In this document: positions 11,201 to 26,200 of the stretch, one piece after another
Numbering within the stretch: position 1 is the first letter of the stretch
Layout: each line of letters begins with the position of its first letter
Assembly: GCF_016920785.2 (NCBI RefSeq)
Contig: NW_024609836.1
Coordinates: forward strand, 59,305,439 to 59,369,438
Length of the DNA: 64,000 nt
Direction: 5' to 3'
From: Ixodes scapularis
Taxonomy: Eukaryota; Arthropoda; Arachnida; Ixodida; Ixodidae
Position numbers and translations under genes: made by a program
The notes under the pieces: model-generated
Told to the model about the DNA's origin: nothing
What the model saw: the letters and a program-made list of their open reading frames with translations, nothing else
The model's database searches: none

Positions 11201-14200
11201 GTCGTGTCCACCTTGTCGTTGCTCCCACCTGAAGACGATTGGAAGAAAATGTCAGACACCTTCTCTCCCTCAGCTTCTCAATACCTCATCGGCGGAGGCA
11301 TGGGCCACCATGCCCCTGGGGAGCACACAATGTGTCCCACACAAACCACACTTAGTTTGTCGTTTTTGCTGGATTTCTCAATCTGTATTTTTTTCATTCA
11401 TTTGTTCCTCTTTTCTTTTTTTCTTTTTTTAATTTTTACTTTATTACCCTATTTGTATTTTATTTTTATTTATTTATTAATGATTTTATATATTATTTCA
11501 TCCCAAAACCTCCAACTGTCGCCGGCACTTTCGCATTCAAATAAAAATGTTGACATGTCTATACCAGCTGCGTTGGTAGCTCAGCAGCTATGGCATCGAC
11601 GGCCACCACACCGACCAAGCTTCGTGCCCCGTGGGGGTTCGAACTTTACATATAATCTCTATACATTCTAATCTTAACGTCTGCAATGCTCCCACCATGT
11701 CACTCGTTCACGACGCCCACTGCGACGCCTGCTACGACGCTCGTTCGCTACGATTTTTTCGCAGAAAACGTTGCATAAACAGATATTGCGCTGAAAACTC
11801 GCCTTGGAAGTCGACGTCCGAAATGTATGCCAGGTCTGGATCCATGTACAGCACGCCGAGAAGCTCCTAGGAGGTTGGAAGGATAAAGCAAGTTGAGTTG
11901 AAATGATCAACCTCTACAATCCAACAAGTCGACGCATTATATTAAATGCTCCCCTGTGCGAGTTATTTCATGGCGACAGCCATAGCCGACGAGGTTTTGG
12001 AGCGGATCTTCGAGTGCTTTGTGCAAAGTTGTCTTGGCATATGACGTCACCAGTGTCACATCTTATCGAAATGTCCCGCACCATCATTGTGTCATGCGGT
12101 CATGCGACACAGTGATTTTTTGTGAAAATATTTTGGGAAAGAGTGTCTTCGCTCAATTTAAGAAAAAGATCTCAAACTCGGCTAAAGTGATTGTGAAAAT
12201 GCCAGTGTGCAGTGTGACTGTGTGTAGTCTGTGAGCGGTAGAGCATGCAGCGCTTCAGCGGTCGCTGCAGTTGACTTGCAGGAAACGGCAAGGAACTGAA
12301 AAATAATTTTCTAACGCAATTCTAAGCTTGTTGTTTCTAGAGGAACTTCCCTACCCAGCAGTCTAAAGACTAAACAGTGTAGTAAACACCCTCGTGTAAA
12401 CGTACTAGGTCTCGTTTTAAACCCGTACATCACGACAACACTCATACTATGCAGAAAGATATGAATAACAACCAGAGTTCCCATTCCTGAAATATTCCGA
12501 ACTAACCTAATACGGAACAAGATTAGAATGCAGTCGAGCCCGATTATATCCAATCCGGGTATCTAGAAATATTGACGATTTCAAACAGTCAAAACATGCC
12601 CTTAAAGGTATAGGCGCTTTGTGAGTCCACGTTGAACTTCATCACCCGAGATATTAGACAGATCAAACCATGTGCCACGTCCCTTGAGGGAGACTTTCCC
12701 CAAATACTGCCGTCGCTGAACGTTTTTCATGCGCCGAGGATGAACGACTTGAGCCATGGACAGCGAAAGGCGCAAAGACGCAGAGGAGATAAATGCTCCG
12801 CCTCAACCCCTTAGCTCCTAAATAAAACAAATAAAAGGTCTTTGGCAAGTTGAGTTTAAAACAGTTGTGCATTCACACTTCAGTACCTTGTTTATCTTTA
12901 CCCTTTTTATTTCGCCATTTTTGCTTTGCCGTTTTTGTTTTGCTGTATAATATCATGACAGTTTTTTTTTTTTTGTTGTTTTAGTTGTTTGCTGACTTTT
13001 TTTTTTTTTTTATTGATGAAGAAAAAAAATTTTTTTTTGTACAACTTCCAGTTATCTCTTAATTTTAGGGGTGTGCAAATACTCGAATATACAAATTCGA
13101 ATTCAATAGAAAGTTCCCGAATAATTCGATTTGAGAACCGAATTCCTAGTATTCGGTCACTCGAATATTCAATATATTCGGCCAAAGACAAAAGAGCCGT
13201 TGTTTCTCCCGATGTTAGAGCCCTGATGTTAGAGAGGCCGTGCGAGAAACACCCCTTGGGCTTATAATTCGACTAAAATCTTATGCCCAGGTTAGAAAGA
13301 AGAAAAGTAACGAATGCAAAAAACTTTATAGCACGCAGATTTACTCATGATCGTGATGCAATCTAACCTCGAATCACAACCGAAATATCCCGTTTGCACC
13401 ACTTCCAGAGAGGAATTGTTGGGAGGCCGGAATTCCGCGCCATGCCTAATTCTTTTCACGAGTAAAGCCCCTTGTTTCAAACTGAAGTGCCGATGCAGAA
13501 CACACTTGCCGCACTCACAGAAATCGGCGAGAACTGCGGGGCTAACCATTTCCACAAAACCGCACACTCTTTCCACTTCAGCAGAGCAAACACTGGAGGA
13601 GGCAAGTGGAGAGAAGGAATCCCCAATGAAGATGAGCAGCGAGATTCATGAGAGGGGCTTGACTTCACCTTCTCATGTTGCGATAAACCATAGCAAGCAC
13701 TATATTAAGGTGTTTAGTTACAGCGTGCTTTGTCGGAGAGCTTTCTTCCAACAACAAAGCAGTAGATATCCCGCTCGTAAACAAGGAGCGGAAAAGCCAA
13801 TACGTACGGAGCAATAAATATTTCGCTGGAACCTGGTGTTGAAGGTGGCATGCGGATCCAGGTTCCAGATGCGGATGGTGTCGTCGCTCGAACACGTCAG
13901 GAACGTTCCGCTTGGGAGCAGAGCCTCCGAGTCGTCCGGCAACAGCGGATAGGTCTGCGAGCGAGGAAGGGCACGGGCGTAAGAAAACCCGACAAGGCTG
14001 CGCGGCGCAGTCAATGCCTCGAGCTCGATGAAAGAGGTGTATTCAGCCTGGAGGTTCGTTTATCCGGGAACAGAGGGCACTCACTTCCACACCCCAGATG
14101 CAGGCACTATGGAAGAGGTACGAGTGGGATTTTCCTATCCTCTTCAGGTCAGCCACGTCCCAGACAAAGAGGCTGTGGTCGTTGTACACGCAGGTCACCT

Positions 14201-17200
14201 GCAGACAAGAAGGTAGAGCCAAGGCTATAGACCTTCCCAGAAAAAGTAGCAATGCCAGAGATATAGTGAACCTGTACCCATCGGAAAAGCTTTGAGTAAT
14301 GGTGTATGCGGTAGATCCTTATTAATACAAACTCCAGGAGGCCACAAATTTTGTTTGAATTATGGACACTGATTTATAAAAAATTTATCTAAGTATGACT
14401 CAAAATAAAATTATGATTTGTTATACGAATGGCTACATACACATAGTAGATATTTCATGATTTCCTTCACGCAGGCAGATGCCTACTAATCATAAGCAGT
14501 TTTGGCACACATGAAACTTAGGTGAAATGCCCAAGTTTATCCATCTCTCAAAAATGCTGTTAATTAAGGACTGTTTAGACAGCACATGACACCTAAAAAA
14601 AATATGTTTTTTCATCCAGCAAACAATTTGACCCGTTTGAGCGCCCTTCTTACTGAGCACCGGTGCACCGTGTTGAAGCAACACCCGCGGAAGCGAGCTC
14701 CATGGGTGTTGCTTCTCACCAGTTCACCGATGCTCGGTAGGAGGCGCACTCAACGGGGCAACCAGAACAAAAAGTAGGAACTGCACAAAAATGCCGTCCA
14801 TATTAAGTGGCTTATAAATAAATTGAAAACATAGCGGGACAACAAACATATTAAATTGGTTTCAGTTAACCAGAAGTATGAAATATCCGAGTTTGATTAT
14901 AGTGAGCAAGCTGTGGCACAAGCAAAAGAAAAAGCCATTCATTCTATGAACATTCATTTGTACAGCACAAAGATATGAGGCTAGACTTTGCCCCAAAGCG
15001 AAGGGAGTACTTGGTTTGCATGGCGCGAGTATACTAAGGTTAGGGCAGTCAGCATTAGCCGCGGCAATGTGGCAACGAAAGCGCACAGTGAAAAAGAGCC
15101 TAGCAAAGCAAAACACGAAGTAAAGACGAAATGCATTGCTACTCTGCACATGCCGTTTCTCGAGGTCCCATAGAAGACTACTGACAAGAGCATTTACGAA
15201 GAGGCTACTCAATGTGTGCTTGTTCCCAACTCCGTTCCAGGCCTAGGAACAGAAAATAAACTAAGCTTTTGCACACTCACCCTCCTGTTGATTTCGTCGA
15301 ACGTGACTGCCGTTGTGTGAGGATACTTTGCCCCCGGTGGATGGGCACTGAGAGCGCTAGAAGTGCAAAACAAGAAGAGAGTAAAGTACATAAAACAAGT
15401 TTAGATTCTAGATTCCTTTCTATCAAACTGCGTCCCACGGCGATACTTCTAGTGCGATAATGACCCAGTAGCACTGATTCAGGTCCATACTTTCCAAGCC
15501 GAGCCAAATGCGATTGGATTGCAAGAACATTAAAATCAGGTTAGTATTATGTTACTGTTTTTACTCCAGTATGTGTCTCTTTCTCGCCAAAGGGTTCCAA
15601 CATACAAATGAGATCAAAAACGGTATATGCAGTCTAAGTATCAATCCTTCCACCATAATGTTAGGACTAAAACGAGGCCATTCCTTCGCAGGTCACGTGC
15701 AGTATAATCGGACGATTTCTACAACCTTTTTTATCACTCCCGCAAGCACATGCCACAAGCCGCATCAAGATCGAGACCGAAATCGGTGTAACAACACCGA
15801 AAAAGCACTGAAGCAGTTTCATCTCAGACACAAACTGAACTTACCTAGATCCTCAGCAAAAAGCTGACCAACACAGAACGTGCCGTGCATTCCCGTCGAA
15901 TTTCCTAACAGACTACCCTCAAAGCGAAATGGGCGAAACAGATGCAACAGGTCCAAGTGCACCCTTTTGTGATCTGGCTTTGTCCGAAGTGTCGAGGCAA
16001 GTTTTCCGTAAAGATACTTCGCCGTAATATTGTGTTCTCGTAACAGCTATTTGCGATGCTCTAGACTCCCGATAGAAGGCACCTCGGCGAGGGGGTATAA
16101 GAGGGAGGGAGCAGAATGCGGCAAATCGTAAGCACCGACATTGTTGGTCCCAAGAGAAAGAACGAGAAAGAGGGCAACAAAAAGGGGAGAAAGAAAGCAG
16201 ACGATAGCTTAGGCGTGTTCGTTCTGCTGCGACGAGACGAAATTGTTCCAGTGCTCGTCAACTTAATTTTTATACAGTGCGCAACGCCGGTGTTCTTGTA
16301 CAAGATAAAGCTAGAAGAACACTAGATAAGGATCTTGGAAGCAGTGTTTTGCTGCTCCTTTGTGTATATCAAAGCGTCGCCAGCAATAAGGTTCTGTTGG
16401 GACCCTTGGCATCCGCATCCACGCCTCACCGTTCCGAAGTAGCTGAAATGCACGGGAATAACTACCTTCACTAAAGGGCTGGATAGCGCATTGAGCAAAC
16501 AGGTACGAAGCCACCGGAAGTAAGCGGCGTGTCTCGGAAGTGAGAACTTGACAGGTTTTTCAACTCTTAAGTACTGGTGTGAACAGGATTCAAGACGCTG
16601 GAGTTTTTCTTGGTCTCGAGAGAGCCCGCTTGCTGCGCTTGATCAGCGCACACAGGTCCGAGAAGTCTCCTGAGAAGCATTGGATGCGAAAATTCTGAAA
16701 TTTTTGTTGATCAAGTGCGCACATGTCCCTCATTCAAATGCCTTATTCTCGGGATTTAATTCAGAACGGGATTACCAATACCCACTCGAAGACACAAGAA
16801 AGCATGAACCAAAACATTGAATGAATGTACCAGGAACTAGCCCAGCAGACGCCCAACTTCCAGGACAAGCATCAAACTTTCGGTGGCTTCACATGCACCA
16901 GGATCACAGAGCAGCTATGCACTATCCGGCCCCCTATGTTAGAGATTGGTGCACGGGACCTTTCCCTCCAGGTCATATTAAACTCATGGCCTTGGCAGAC
17001 CGAGCCAGCCCTGACCTCGGGTGGGTGCTCTTGGCGATGTCGAGGCCCAGGTGGTGCGGCCTCGGCAGGGTGGCGAGGAAGCGCAGGGATACGGGGTCAA
17101 AGCAGCGCACCACGCCGTCTGCGCAGCCCACGAAGATGCAGTCCCTCCCGACCGAGATGCAGTTGGCACATGTCGTCTGCTCCCGACGTGAAAAAAACGG

Positions 17201-20200
17201 AAGGAAAAGCCAGTTCTCAGTGCCCTTCCAAAACGTTTCGGTTCCCTCTGTGGAGGGTTGCATAATGGCGCATGCAGAGTCTGCAGTTTCCAGACTTTTT
17301 GCACTGTGCAGACCGCACGGAAGCACAAAGCAAGTTTTGAAAGATCTAAGAGGCAGAGGATGATGAAGACTGCAACAAAGCTTTGTTCATATGCAGCAAT
17401 TTAGAAGATGTTAGAAAGAAGTGTATACGAGTCTCAAACTTTCAGGTAAAGTGGGGAGACAAAACGTGCACCATGCTTGGAGCTCCTCTCACCATTGGGA
17501 CAATGAAGCTTTTGCAGCGACACGAGTATATCTAAATCGACTACAGCCATGCTCACCAAAGCCACTACTCTGCCGCAAAGAATAAGGTGTCGGATCACCG
17601 AGCAAGAGGTCAGTGGTTCGATTCCCGCCGAGAGACACGGTCTTTTCCGAAGACAACTGGATGCATTGCTTAGGGGTAAAAGCAAGTTTTGGGTTTTTGT
17701 TAACAAGTCTGGGAGCAGCAAAGTGGAGAAGTAAAATATCTGCTTTGGAGCAGCTTGGGAGCCACAAAAGTTGAGTTTTGTAGCAGCATAAGTAAATCTT
17801 GGAGCAGGTCACCCAAGTAAAACTCGAGGCTATAAAGGCAGAGGCGTTTTTCTAAACACAAAAATATCACAATGAAAAAATTATTGATGTTTACAATTCT
17901 CTGTAATGCGAAACTAGAACGCAGCTCTTGAGGAGGAGGGGGGGACGGTATGCCCCTCCTCCCCCTCCGTACCCTTCCATTTAGCGGGAAAATTTTCCCA
18001 CTAAATGGGAAGGAAGGAGGGGAGGGGGTTATGTCATGGATATGGATGTTATGGATATTCAGCTCCCAGAACGGGATAGGCAATTTCTCGGGGGAGTGTG
18101 TTCATATGAGGCTTTACGGAATACACGATTTCAAGCGTGCAGTATTTCTAAAACACGCAGCCAGGCTCAACAGCACTGTGCCAAAATAAAAAATATAGTA
18201 AACAACAAACTGATGCCTCAGTACTTTAACAAAGCTACCTATGCATGACCCATTTTCGGAGATCAGACACCACACACCGATGTTGGCTGAGCTGTGGCAC
18301 TGAAACCACAAAGCAACTCGCCCAAACAAATGTTTCCACGGCACCATGGGGAATGAAAATAAACACAGAACTTTTAGTATGTGTTGTTCATATTCGTCCA
18401 AATACGGTATATTTCTAAACAATAATAAAAGCATTTACTTTTCCTTGCGTTCGAAACAGATGACTTAATCAACGAACTTGTGCGGTTCTACCTTGTGCTG
18501 CTGGCGCTTAACGGCTCACCAACATGAGACCATGAAACGAAATGGAACATCGTATTTTCCTGGTCCGGAATAAACTATGCCCCTTCTCGTTAGATGAAAA
18601 TAGGCATTTGGAGCTTGTTTTTATCAAACAAGTGTCACCTACTTTGACGTTGACACGACCACATCGGTACAGTGGTGAGGTTTAGTAGATTGTTCCGATG
18701 ACTATGATAACGATACCCTATACTTTGCCGCTGCCTTTGAGCATACATTGTATCGTTATTGGGGGAATTGGAGGTATCAGAATGATCCACTAAAACTCTT
18801 TAATAACATGGTAAACCACTTCCAGTAAAAAAAATACTTCAATTAATAAAACTAAAAAAAAAAAAATTTTTTTTGGTTAGCTTTGGCACAACATGCGCGC
18901 TTGGGAGCAGGATAGTAGAGCTAAAGTGGATTGGCGCAAAATGGCGCAATAGGTGGTGCAGTGCTTTTGCCACCGAATGTTAACATTTTCTTTACATTTT
19001 GTGACACTGAGTTTGAAAACCAGCCCTAAAACACATTCTTATTAAAAAAAACCTTTGATCAAAGACCATTAGGCAGCATATTAGGCCGCGGTACACCCCC
19101 CCAAGACCGCCATTCACACCACAAACGTGGAAGCGTTTGCTCTTCATTACCGTCTACCCCAGCAAGAAAGGCTAGTAGCCACGCTTCATGGGCATGCCAA
19201 AGGCCTTCAGAACAAACTTCCATAAAAAATCGCACACGGACGGGCACGCGCAGAGCCGAGATCGTAAGATCGTAAGCCGACTCAATTCACGAAAAAAGTT
19301 TGTTTCGAAGGTTTTTAAGGTGTCCATGAAACGGGGTGTATAACAGGTGCCTGCAGAATCATAATTTCTAAAACAAAACAAAAAAAAAAGGCCGGCATTA
19401 CCCTAAGCTCGACCCATTTGTCGAGCAGTCTGCGGCTGTTGAACTCGCACAGCAGGCCCGACTTGGTGATGGCGTAGGTGCTCTCCACGCTGTCCCCCTT
19501 GCCACAGGCCACGCCGCAGAAGTAGTTGTTACGCTGGTCCCCCAGGATGGCCGACCGACCCATCAGGGGCACAGGCTCCAGTTTGTACTGCAGGGAACCA
19601 CGTCTGAGCACAATGTGGGCACTACTCACGAAAGGATCCCCTTAAACGGGCGACGTAGATCAAGACCGGTTCACGCATTTGCGTTCGAGCGCGGTCGACA
19701 GCGTTGCAACTGCTCGTGACCAGTTATGGCAAGAACACGCCGAGTCCATCTGGCACGCTTCCGACCAACGTATATTTTATGCCACATTCTTCTACCGTAC
19801 GCCGTAAATAATTATGACAATAAGCAACCCTTTCTCTTAGGTAAGGGCGTAGATTTCATCTCGCAAATACTGCAAAACCTTCGGTCTAGTTATACAGTCG
19901 AATCTCGTTAATTCAAACTTGCGGATAGTTCAAACTAACATGAAGGTCCCATCCCAATGTCTCGATGGGGGGATACTCTTGATAATTCAAACTTTACTTT
20001 ATTCAAACTCACTTTCAGTCCCCTTCAAGTTTGAATTAACGAGATTTGACTGTATGCAGATCGGCAGCGTTTCCAGGCCTAGACAATAGATAATGTCGGT
20101 GCGCCTGTGTATTCTCTCGTGAGCGCTTAAGAGTCGTTGCGACGCAGCCATTCAAAACTCAAATGCAGATGTGTGAACCAGCTGTAAAAAGGAGGCTACG

Positions 20201-23200
20201 TGAGGCTCACTCGCAGGTTCGTCTTTTGTTGCAAAGCAACGCAATTGCCAAGTTTTTGTGAAGTGTACATTGAAAGCCAATTAAAGCTGCTGGCTATTGC
20301 GCATTAATAAGCTTATGCCAGACTGTACAAGTTGCAGTTCACGAGCCTGTAATCCAACTTCCCTTCATTCCACCTGGAATGCGAGACAGGGGTGATATTG
20401 TGCGTGTGCCCACCTTGGTAGTCCTAGAGTACTCGAGGTACCAAAACTTGACGTGCCGGTTGCCCACTGTGACGAAATAGTTGCCGCTGCAGGAGAAAGA
20501 CACAGCCTTCACCTGGAAGATGTGGGAAGAAATTTCAAGTTATTTCTCTTCACGCAAATACGACAATATCTACAGTTCTAAACATTGGCTTTCGTGCCTA
20601 ACGAAAAAGCTGTCAAGCAACAAATGCATTCCATCAAGGAATCTACGCTGGACAAAATGACAGACAACCAAACTTCACCTCGCCACACACAACCGCTAAA
20701 CCGTTCCAAGGCCAGGCCATTTTGACCAATCACAATAATAACAAAACCAAAAATAAGAAACAATTCTTACGTGCCTTTTGCGTGCCTTTTTAAATTGTGT
20801 TGTGTGCGGGTTTATACAGTGGGAAGATGGTCAGCCCCAGTGGGTGTCTGATGTCTTCGCCATTGAACCATTTATAGTGATTTTACAACAGATTGAAGGA
20901 GTGTTCAATGTGTGGCAACTAAATAAAGCAACAGATCAGTTAAAAAATGTCCCAAATTTATAGTAAAAAATATACTCTCAACATTGTAAGCCTCACATAT
21001 TTAGCAACATATTGCAACATAAAGTAATATTTCTATCTGCCCTAGATTCTTAGATATTCCTCCTGCAAATATGCAAGAAGCACAAAATTTGTGCTTCGAG
21101 AAAATGCAGTTTTAGCGTAAACTTCAATGCAAATTCAGCCTGCGCAGATTGATATTATAGCACTAATATTGATCCACAAAATTAGAAATTTGCCAAAAAA
21201 GCTGTCAATCTTAATAACACCATTAAAAAAAATTAGGAAATGTTTGGCATTAAAGACCTATGTACCCTCTTAACGTGCACCATACAGTGGCAAAACGCAA
21301 CTGCACACCGGTACGGTGCCCATCCAGATTGAAGTCAGCAGGAGTAGTGACTGAGCACCAAGATCCCTGGGTCCTGTAGCACAACCTTTTGCTCCACATG
21401 CTCCGGAGCTGTGGTGCGCGGACACCCTCGGCTACCGACCCCCCTAAAGAGTGACCAAAATAAACAAACAAAGGAAGGGTGGGCAAAGAGTCTCACCTTG
21501 GCAGACACCTTGTTGGAGGCCACCTTCACATTGTTCCGCCAGTCCCAGACATTGACCACCATGTCGTGGTGCGTCCCCACAGACACCACATACTTGAGGT
21601 TGGGAGAAAAGGCCTGCACGTGCGCAGATCAAGAGCAAGACCAGTATCAGTCGCACGGCCACGTAACATTCGCATAACCAATGAATTGCCCTCCTGTAAC
21701 CATAGTCCCAATTACTAACTGCACTAATTTTAAAGTTGCAATTCCCAAATTTTTACATGATGTCTCGTAGTAAATTTGTATTTATATGCCTCTTCATTGG
21801 TATTGTACAGTGCCCCCCCCCTACTCTCTGTAATGCTTTCAAACTCCGAAAAAAAAAAAAAAATGAAATGAAAATGAAAAGTATGTTGTTCACTGCCACC
21901 AGGCAGATTACTGTTCCAATGGCTCTAGGGATCATAGGCTCTAACATTGGTTTGCATCCATCAGCAGAAATGAAAGGAGACCCATTGAAGGGTCTGACTA
22001 CCCCCTGGGCTGTCCCACTCACCACACAGTTGATGCCGTACTTGTGCCCTAGAAACTCTGCCACCTGCGTCCTCTCTTGCACATCCCACACCCTGAGGTG
22101 CGGTTGATGGCCACACTGGGGAGAAACCATTACAGTCAATTAGAACAAGCGAGAGAGCACTTACGAGCACCCTAAGTACACTACCATCCAAACAAGGAAA
22201 CAGAGAAAAATAAGGCCACACGAAGACAGTCCTACATTGGCCCCCTTTCTGGGCTTTGTGTATGTGTGTTTGATTGGTTTCCATTACAGTTGCTGACAGC
22301 AAAGTTGCACAAAAGACACAAAATACCAAACTTACAAATTGCACTATCACCTCGTGAGGAGAAACGTTCTTCGAATATGTGTTCCAGTGGTCACACTCAC
22401 CGGCAAAAATTAGAGTGCAACCATCTTTGATTAAATCTAATCCCCACATTTTTGACTGCCGCTTGGCCGTTTTAAAACAAATTATTCATTCCTTTTGTTT
22501 ACAAGGAGATATGTGGAGCTGTCATTAAAGATATAAACCAAAGAAAGGACCAGCTGCTCGTAACCAAATTGCAACACTCCAAGGAAGGTGCGGTACGATT
22601 TCCGTTCTTTGCATGGGTTATCACTTTAGTAGACATTAGGCTTGTTTGATTTATTCACATTGGATTATAATTCAGCAGAAGATGTAGCACCAGTGTAGGC
22701 TGGCACACCACTTCCTGAATTAAATTTAAAATGAGCTGCACTCTTACGCCACATGAAGCGTAGCTAAATCAAATGCCCAGATAGGTATACAAAAACAACC
22801 TGATTACCTTGAATATAAAGCACATTCATGATGTCAGTTGCCACAAACTTTTAACGTGCCTTATTTCTTGCCTGTGGACATGCAATGCAATCTTTGTCTC
22901 GACACGGCGGAAAGAAAGAAGCACAAAAACCGAAGCCGACATAAACCAATATTGCACCATCCACTCGCTGTCAAAACTGAATTGTGATTAGCAAAAGTTA
23001 TCACCTTTAGGAACTGGCTTTCACGATTTTAGGATAAACTTTAGATAACAATGCTCAGGTCGTGCGGGCTTTCCAACTCTTAGCAAACCTATCACACACA
23101 CTTTCTTTGCAGAAGTTATTTTCTTAACATTCCAACGGCACTCAACATCATCCGCGGCAAAGCTGCGGATGAGTAAGAGATCTGTCTCTCACCTCCCCTG

Positions 23201-26200
23201 TGGCAAGGTATTTGCCGTCCCAGGAGAATGCCAGGCATGCTATCGTCTTCTTGGATGGACTTAGAATGTGTTGCTGCTTGTTCTTGCGTGTGTTGTATAG
23301 CACTAGAGCACATCTGCACATAGAAAAAAAAGAAGAGACCCATAGCATTAACATACTCAGGGTTAACTATTTTGTGTTATGTCGCCAAGGCCAGTGCAGC
23401 TTCCTCAGTGCTGCAGCCTACACTGCTACTAGAGCCAGTAGATTTGTCTTGCATCTCATTCGCACTCGCTCTCATGCAAATGCGACGAGTTGGAGCATTG
23501 TGGAATCTAGCTAGGTCAACGCAACATGCAGACAAAACACATACAAGATTAATTTTACAGTGCCTTCAATTTATTTGGATTGACAAGTAAGTGATATCGC
23601 CGTGCACACCTCAATCGTGCATAATGATCATCAGTGTTGGGTAAAGTACATATAAAAAGTACTTGAAGTAAAGTACAAAGTGAATTAGAGGTTATGTACT
23701 TAGAGTGAAGTAGTAAGTAGTCTGGACAAAATGTACTTGAAATAAGGTAACCATAAACACAGTGTACTTTCAACATAAAGTAGTGTTTCTTTTTAAACTG
23801 GTATGCATTGCCCCGGGGGTAATTGGAGTGCATCAGGTGGCCACAGAGGAAGAGCTGACTCTCGCTGACGAACTATGAGGTCTGTTAGAAAAGTACCCAA
23901 CCTTTGGCTGAAGAAAACAAAAACTGGCATAACTGGAGTATTGGAAACCTAATCACCCTCAAAGCAGTCTCCTTGGGACTCCACACACTTCTCCCAGCGG
24001 TGCTGCCATTGTTGGATGCATTCCGAAAAGGCGTCTTTCGGAATGGAGTTTAGCTCAGCTGTCATTGCAGCCATAATGTCCTCTCTTGTCTGAAATCGCG
24101 CTCCTTTCAATGGCCTCTTGATTTTGGGAAACTGCCAGAAGTCGCAGGGGGCCATATCAGGAGAGTAAGGAGCCTGTTGAACTACAGGAGTCTGGTTTTT
24201 CGCCAAAAAAAGTCTGAATCAAGTGCGAGGAATCTGCTCGAGCATTGTCGTGATGGATGCGTCAATTCCCCCTTGACCACAACTCCGGTCTGTTGTGCCG
24301 CACAGCATCACGTAGGCGACGGAGGACATCCCTGTAGTACTATTTGGTGATTGTTTGACCCTGTGGTGCGTACTCGTGGTGTACGACACCACGGGAGTCA
24401 AAGAAAGTGGTCAGCATGCATCACTTTGACGTTGCTCCACCGTGACGACTGGGATTTGATTTCCGGGTCGTACCCGTACACCCAAGACTCGTCACCAGTG
24501 ATTATGGTGTTCATGAAGTCTGGGTCACTGTTTGTGGAATCCAGCATGTACTGTGAGACTTCAACACGAAGTTGCTTTTGCTCCACCGTGAGCAGCTTCG
24601 GTACAAATTTCACAGCAACTCTCCTCATGGCCAAATCTTCAGTCATAATGGAATGTGCAGAAAAAGTGCTGATTACCATCTCTTCTGCTATTTCTCGAAT
24701 ATTCACACGACGGTCTCGCGTCTCCACAGCGTTCACTTCGGTAATGACCTGGTCATTTCGGCATGTTGATGGCTGACCAGAGCGTGGCTCGCTCTTAACC
24801 GATGTGCGGCCTTCTTTAAACCGGCTGTACCACTCCTTAATCTGTGTGCTGCTCATAGCATCGTCACCAAAAGTCGTCTGAATCTTCCGAATGGTTTCCA
24901 CTTGACTGTTGCCCAGTTTCTGGCAAAATTTGATGCAGTTGCGCTGCTCCAGTCGCTCCGCAATTTTCCTTGCAATAAAGAACCGACAAGAGCACTAAAC
25001 ACTACCTCACTCAAACGCTGCTTCCCAGTGACTGACGCTATCGGCAGGCGGGAAAAAATTTACGCATGCGTACGAAGGTTAAAGGGCGGCTAATGCAAGC
25101 GCGCTTCTTTCATATCCATTAGGTGTTTGCAAAAAAAAAAAAAAAAAATAAGGTTGGATACTTTTCTAACAAACCTCGTATTTGTATCTGTCTTATAGCC
25201 GCCATTACTTCAGTCAGAGATAACCAGACGAGCGATGTTTCGTCTGCTCGCGTTTCTGGTCAGAGTAAAATATCCCTCCCAGTATGTCTTCAGAGTTGAC
25301 AAAGCGTCATTTTGTGATATAAATTTAACGAAATGAAACTTGGGGAATGTACTTTGAAGATGGGAGCTACTTTCCTCAGAAAGTACCAGGAAAACAAAAA
25401 CTAGGTAAAGTGCTAGTACATACTCAAAGAATATACTTCAAGTACAAGTTTTCTAAACCTACCCTCAAGTAGTACGTAGAATACAATATACTCGGTGACT
25501 GGTGCGCGACCGGAAAGATCCGCCTGGTCCTGGTACTAAACCTGGGACCTCTCCATTTCCAGCAGAGCGCTCTACCAACTGAGCTAACCAGGAGTTAGAC
25601 AACAGCAGAGCGATTGGTCACCTAGCTGTTTGGGGATTTGTGTTTGTCCTTTGTCCCCCCTGCTCCTCTTCTTTAGGGATTATTATCTTTCTTGTCCAGC
25701 TCACGTGCACCTTTGCATTAATTGCATTGTCATCATAACCTTAAAAATGCAAGCCACTCTTGTTGGTGTTAGACTGGTGGCAGCTGACAAAACCTGTTTG
25801 CTCAACTGACGTCTAACTCCTGGTTAACTCAGTTAGTAGAGCGCTCCACTGGAAATGGAGAAGTCCCTGGTTCAATACCAGGACCAGGCGGATTTTTTCG
25901 GACGTGCACCAGTCACCTAGCTGTGTTTGGAAATTTGTGTTTGTCCCTTGTCCCCCCTGTTCCCCTTCGCCAGGGATTATTATCATCTATACACTGTTTT
26001 ACTTACAAAGCATGCCAATTGCAGGAACAGCCAAAATTATAAATTTTAGTTTCCTATGAAGATGGGAGCCATTTTTTGTCATCAGAATAAAACTGCACGG
26101 AGGGCAGCTGAAATCTTCATTCTACCAAATGGCAGTGCATGAATGACAGGGTGAATTGTATCTCTACAATCTCGGGGCATTGTAAAAACACATTTCTTGG

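Larger units (their letters stand above)
23633..25494. repeat. AGTACTT-rich repeat interrupted by the mariner element
   Basis: The left part (23633-23790) is dense in AAGTAC/GTACTT motifs and opens with GTGTTGGGTAAAGTACAT. The right part (25330-25494) carries the same motif class (TACTTCAAGTACAAG). The two parts flank the mariner insertion, so I infer one older element broken by a younger one. The motif style resembles hAT-type MITE ends, but this is from memory. Confidence 0.5.

Noticed and set aside
23949..24206. Small minus-strand gene of 85 codons
   Set aside because: It is the C-terminal part of the frameshifted mariner transposase.
25530..25593. tRNA gene on the minus strand
   Set aside because: The B box is mutated (GGTTTAGTACC) and the sequence belongs to a SINE.
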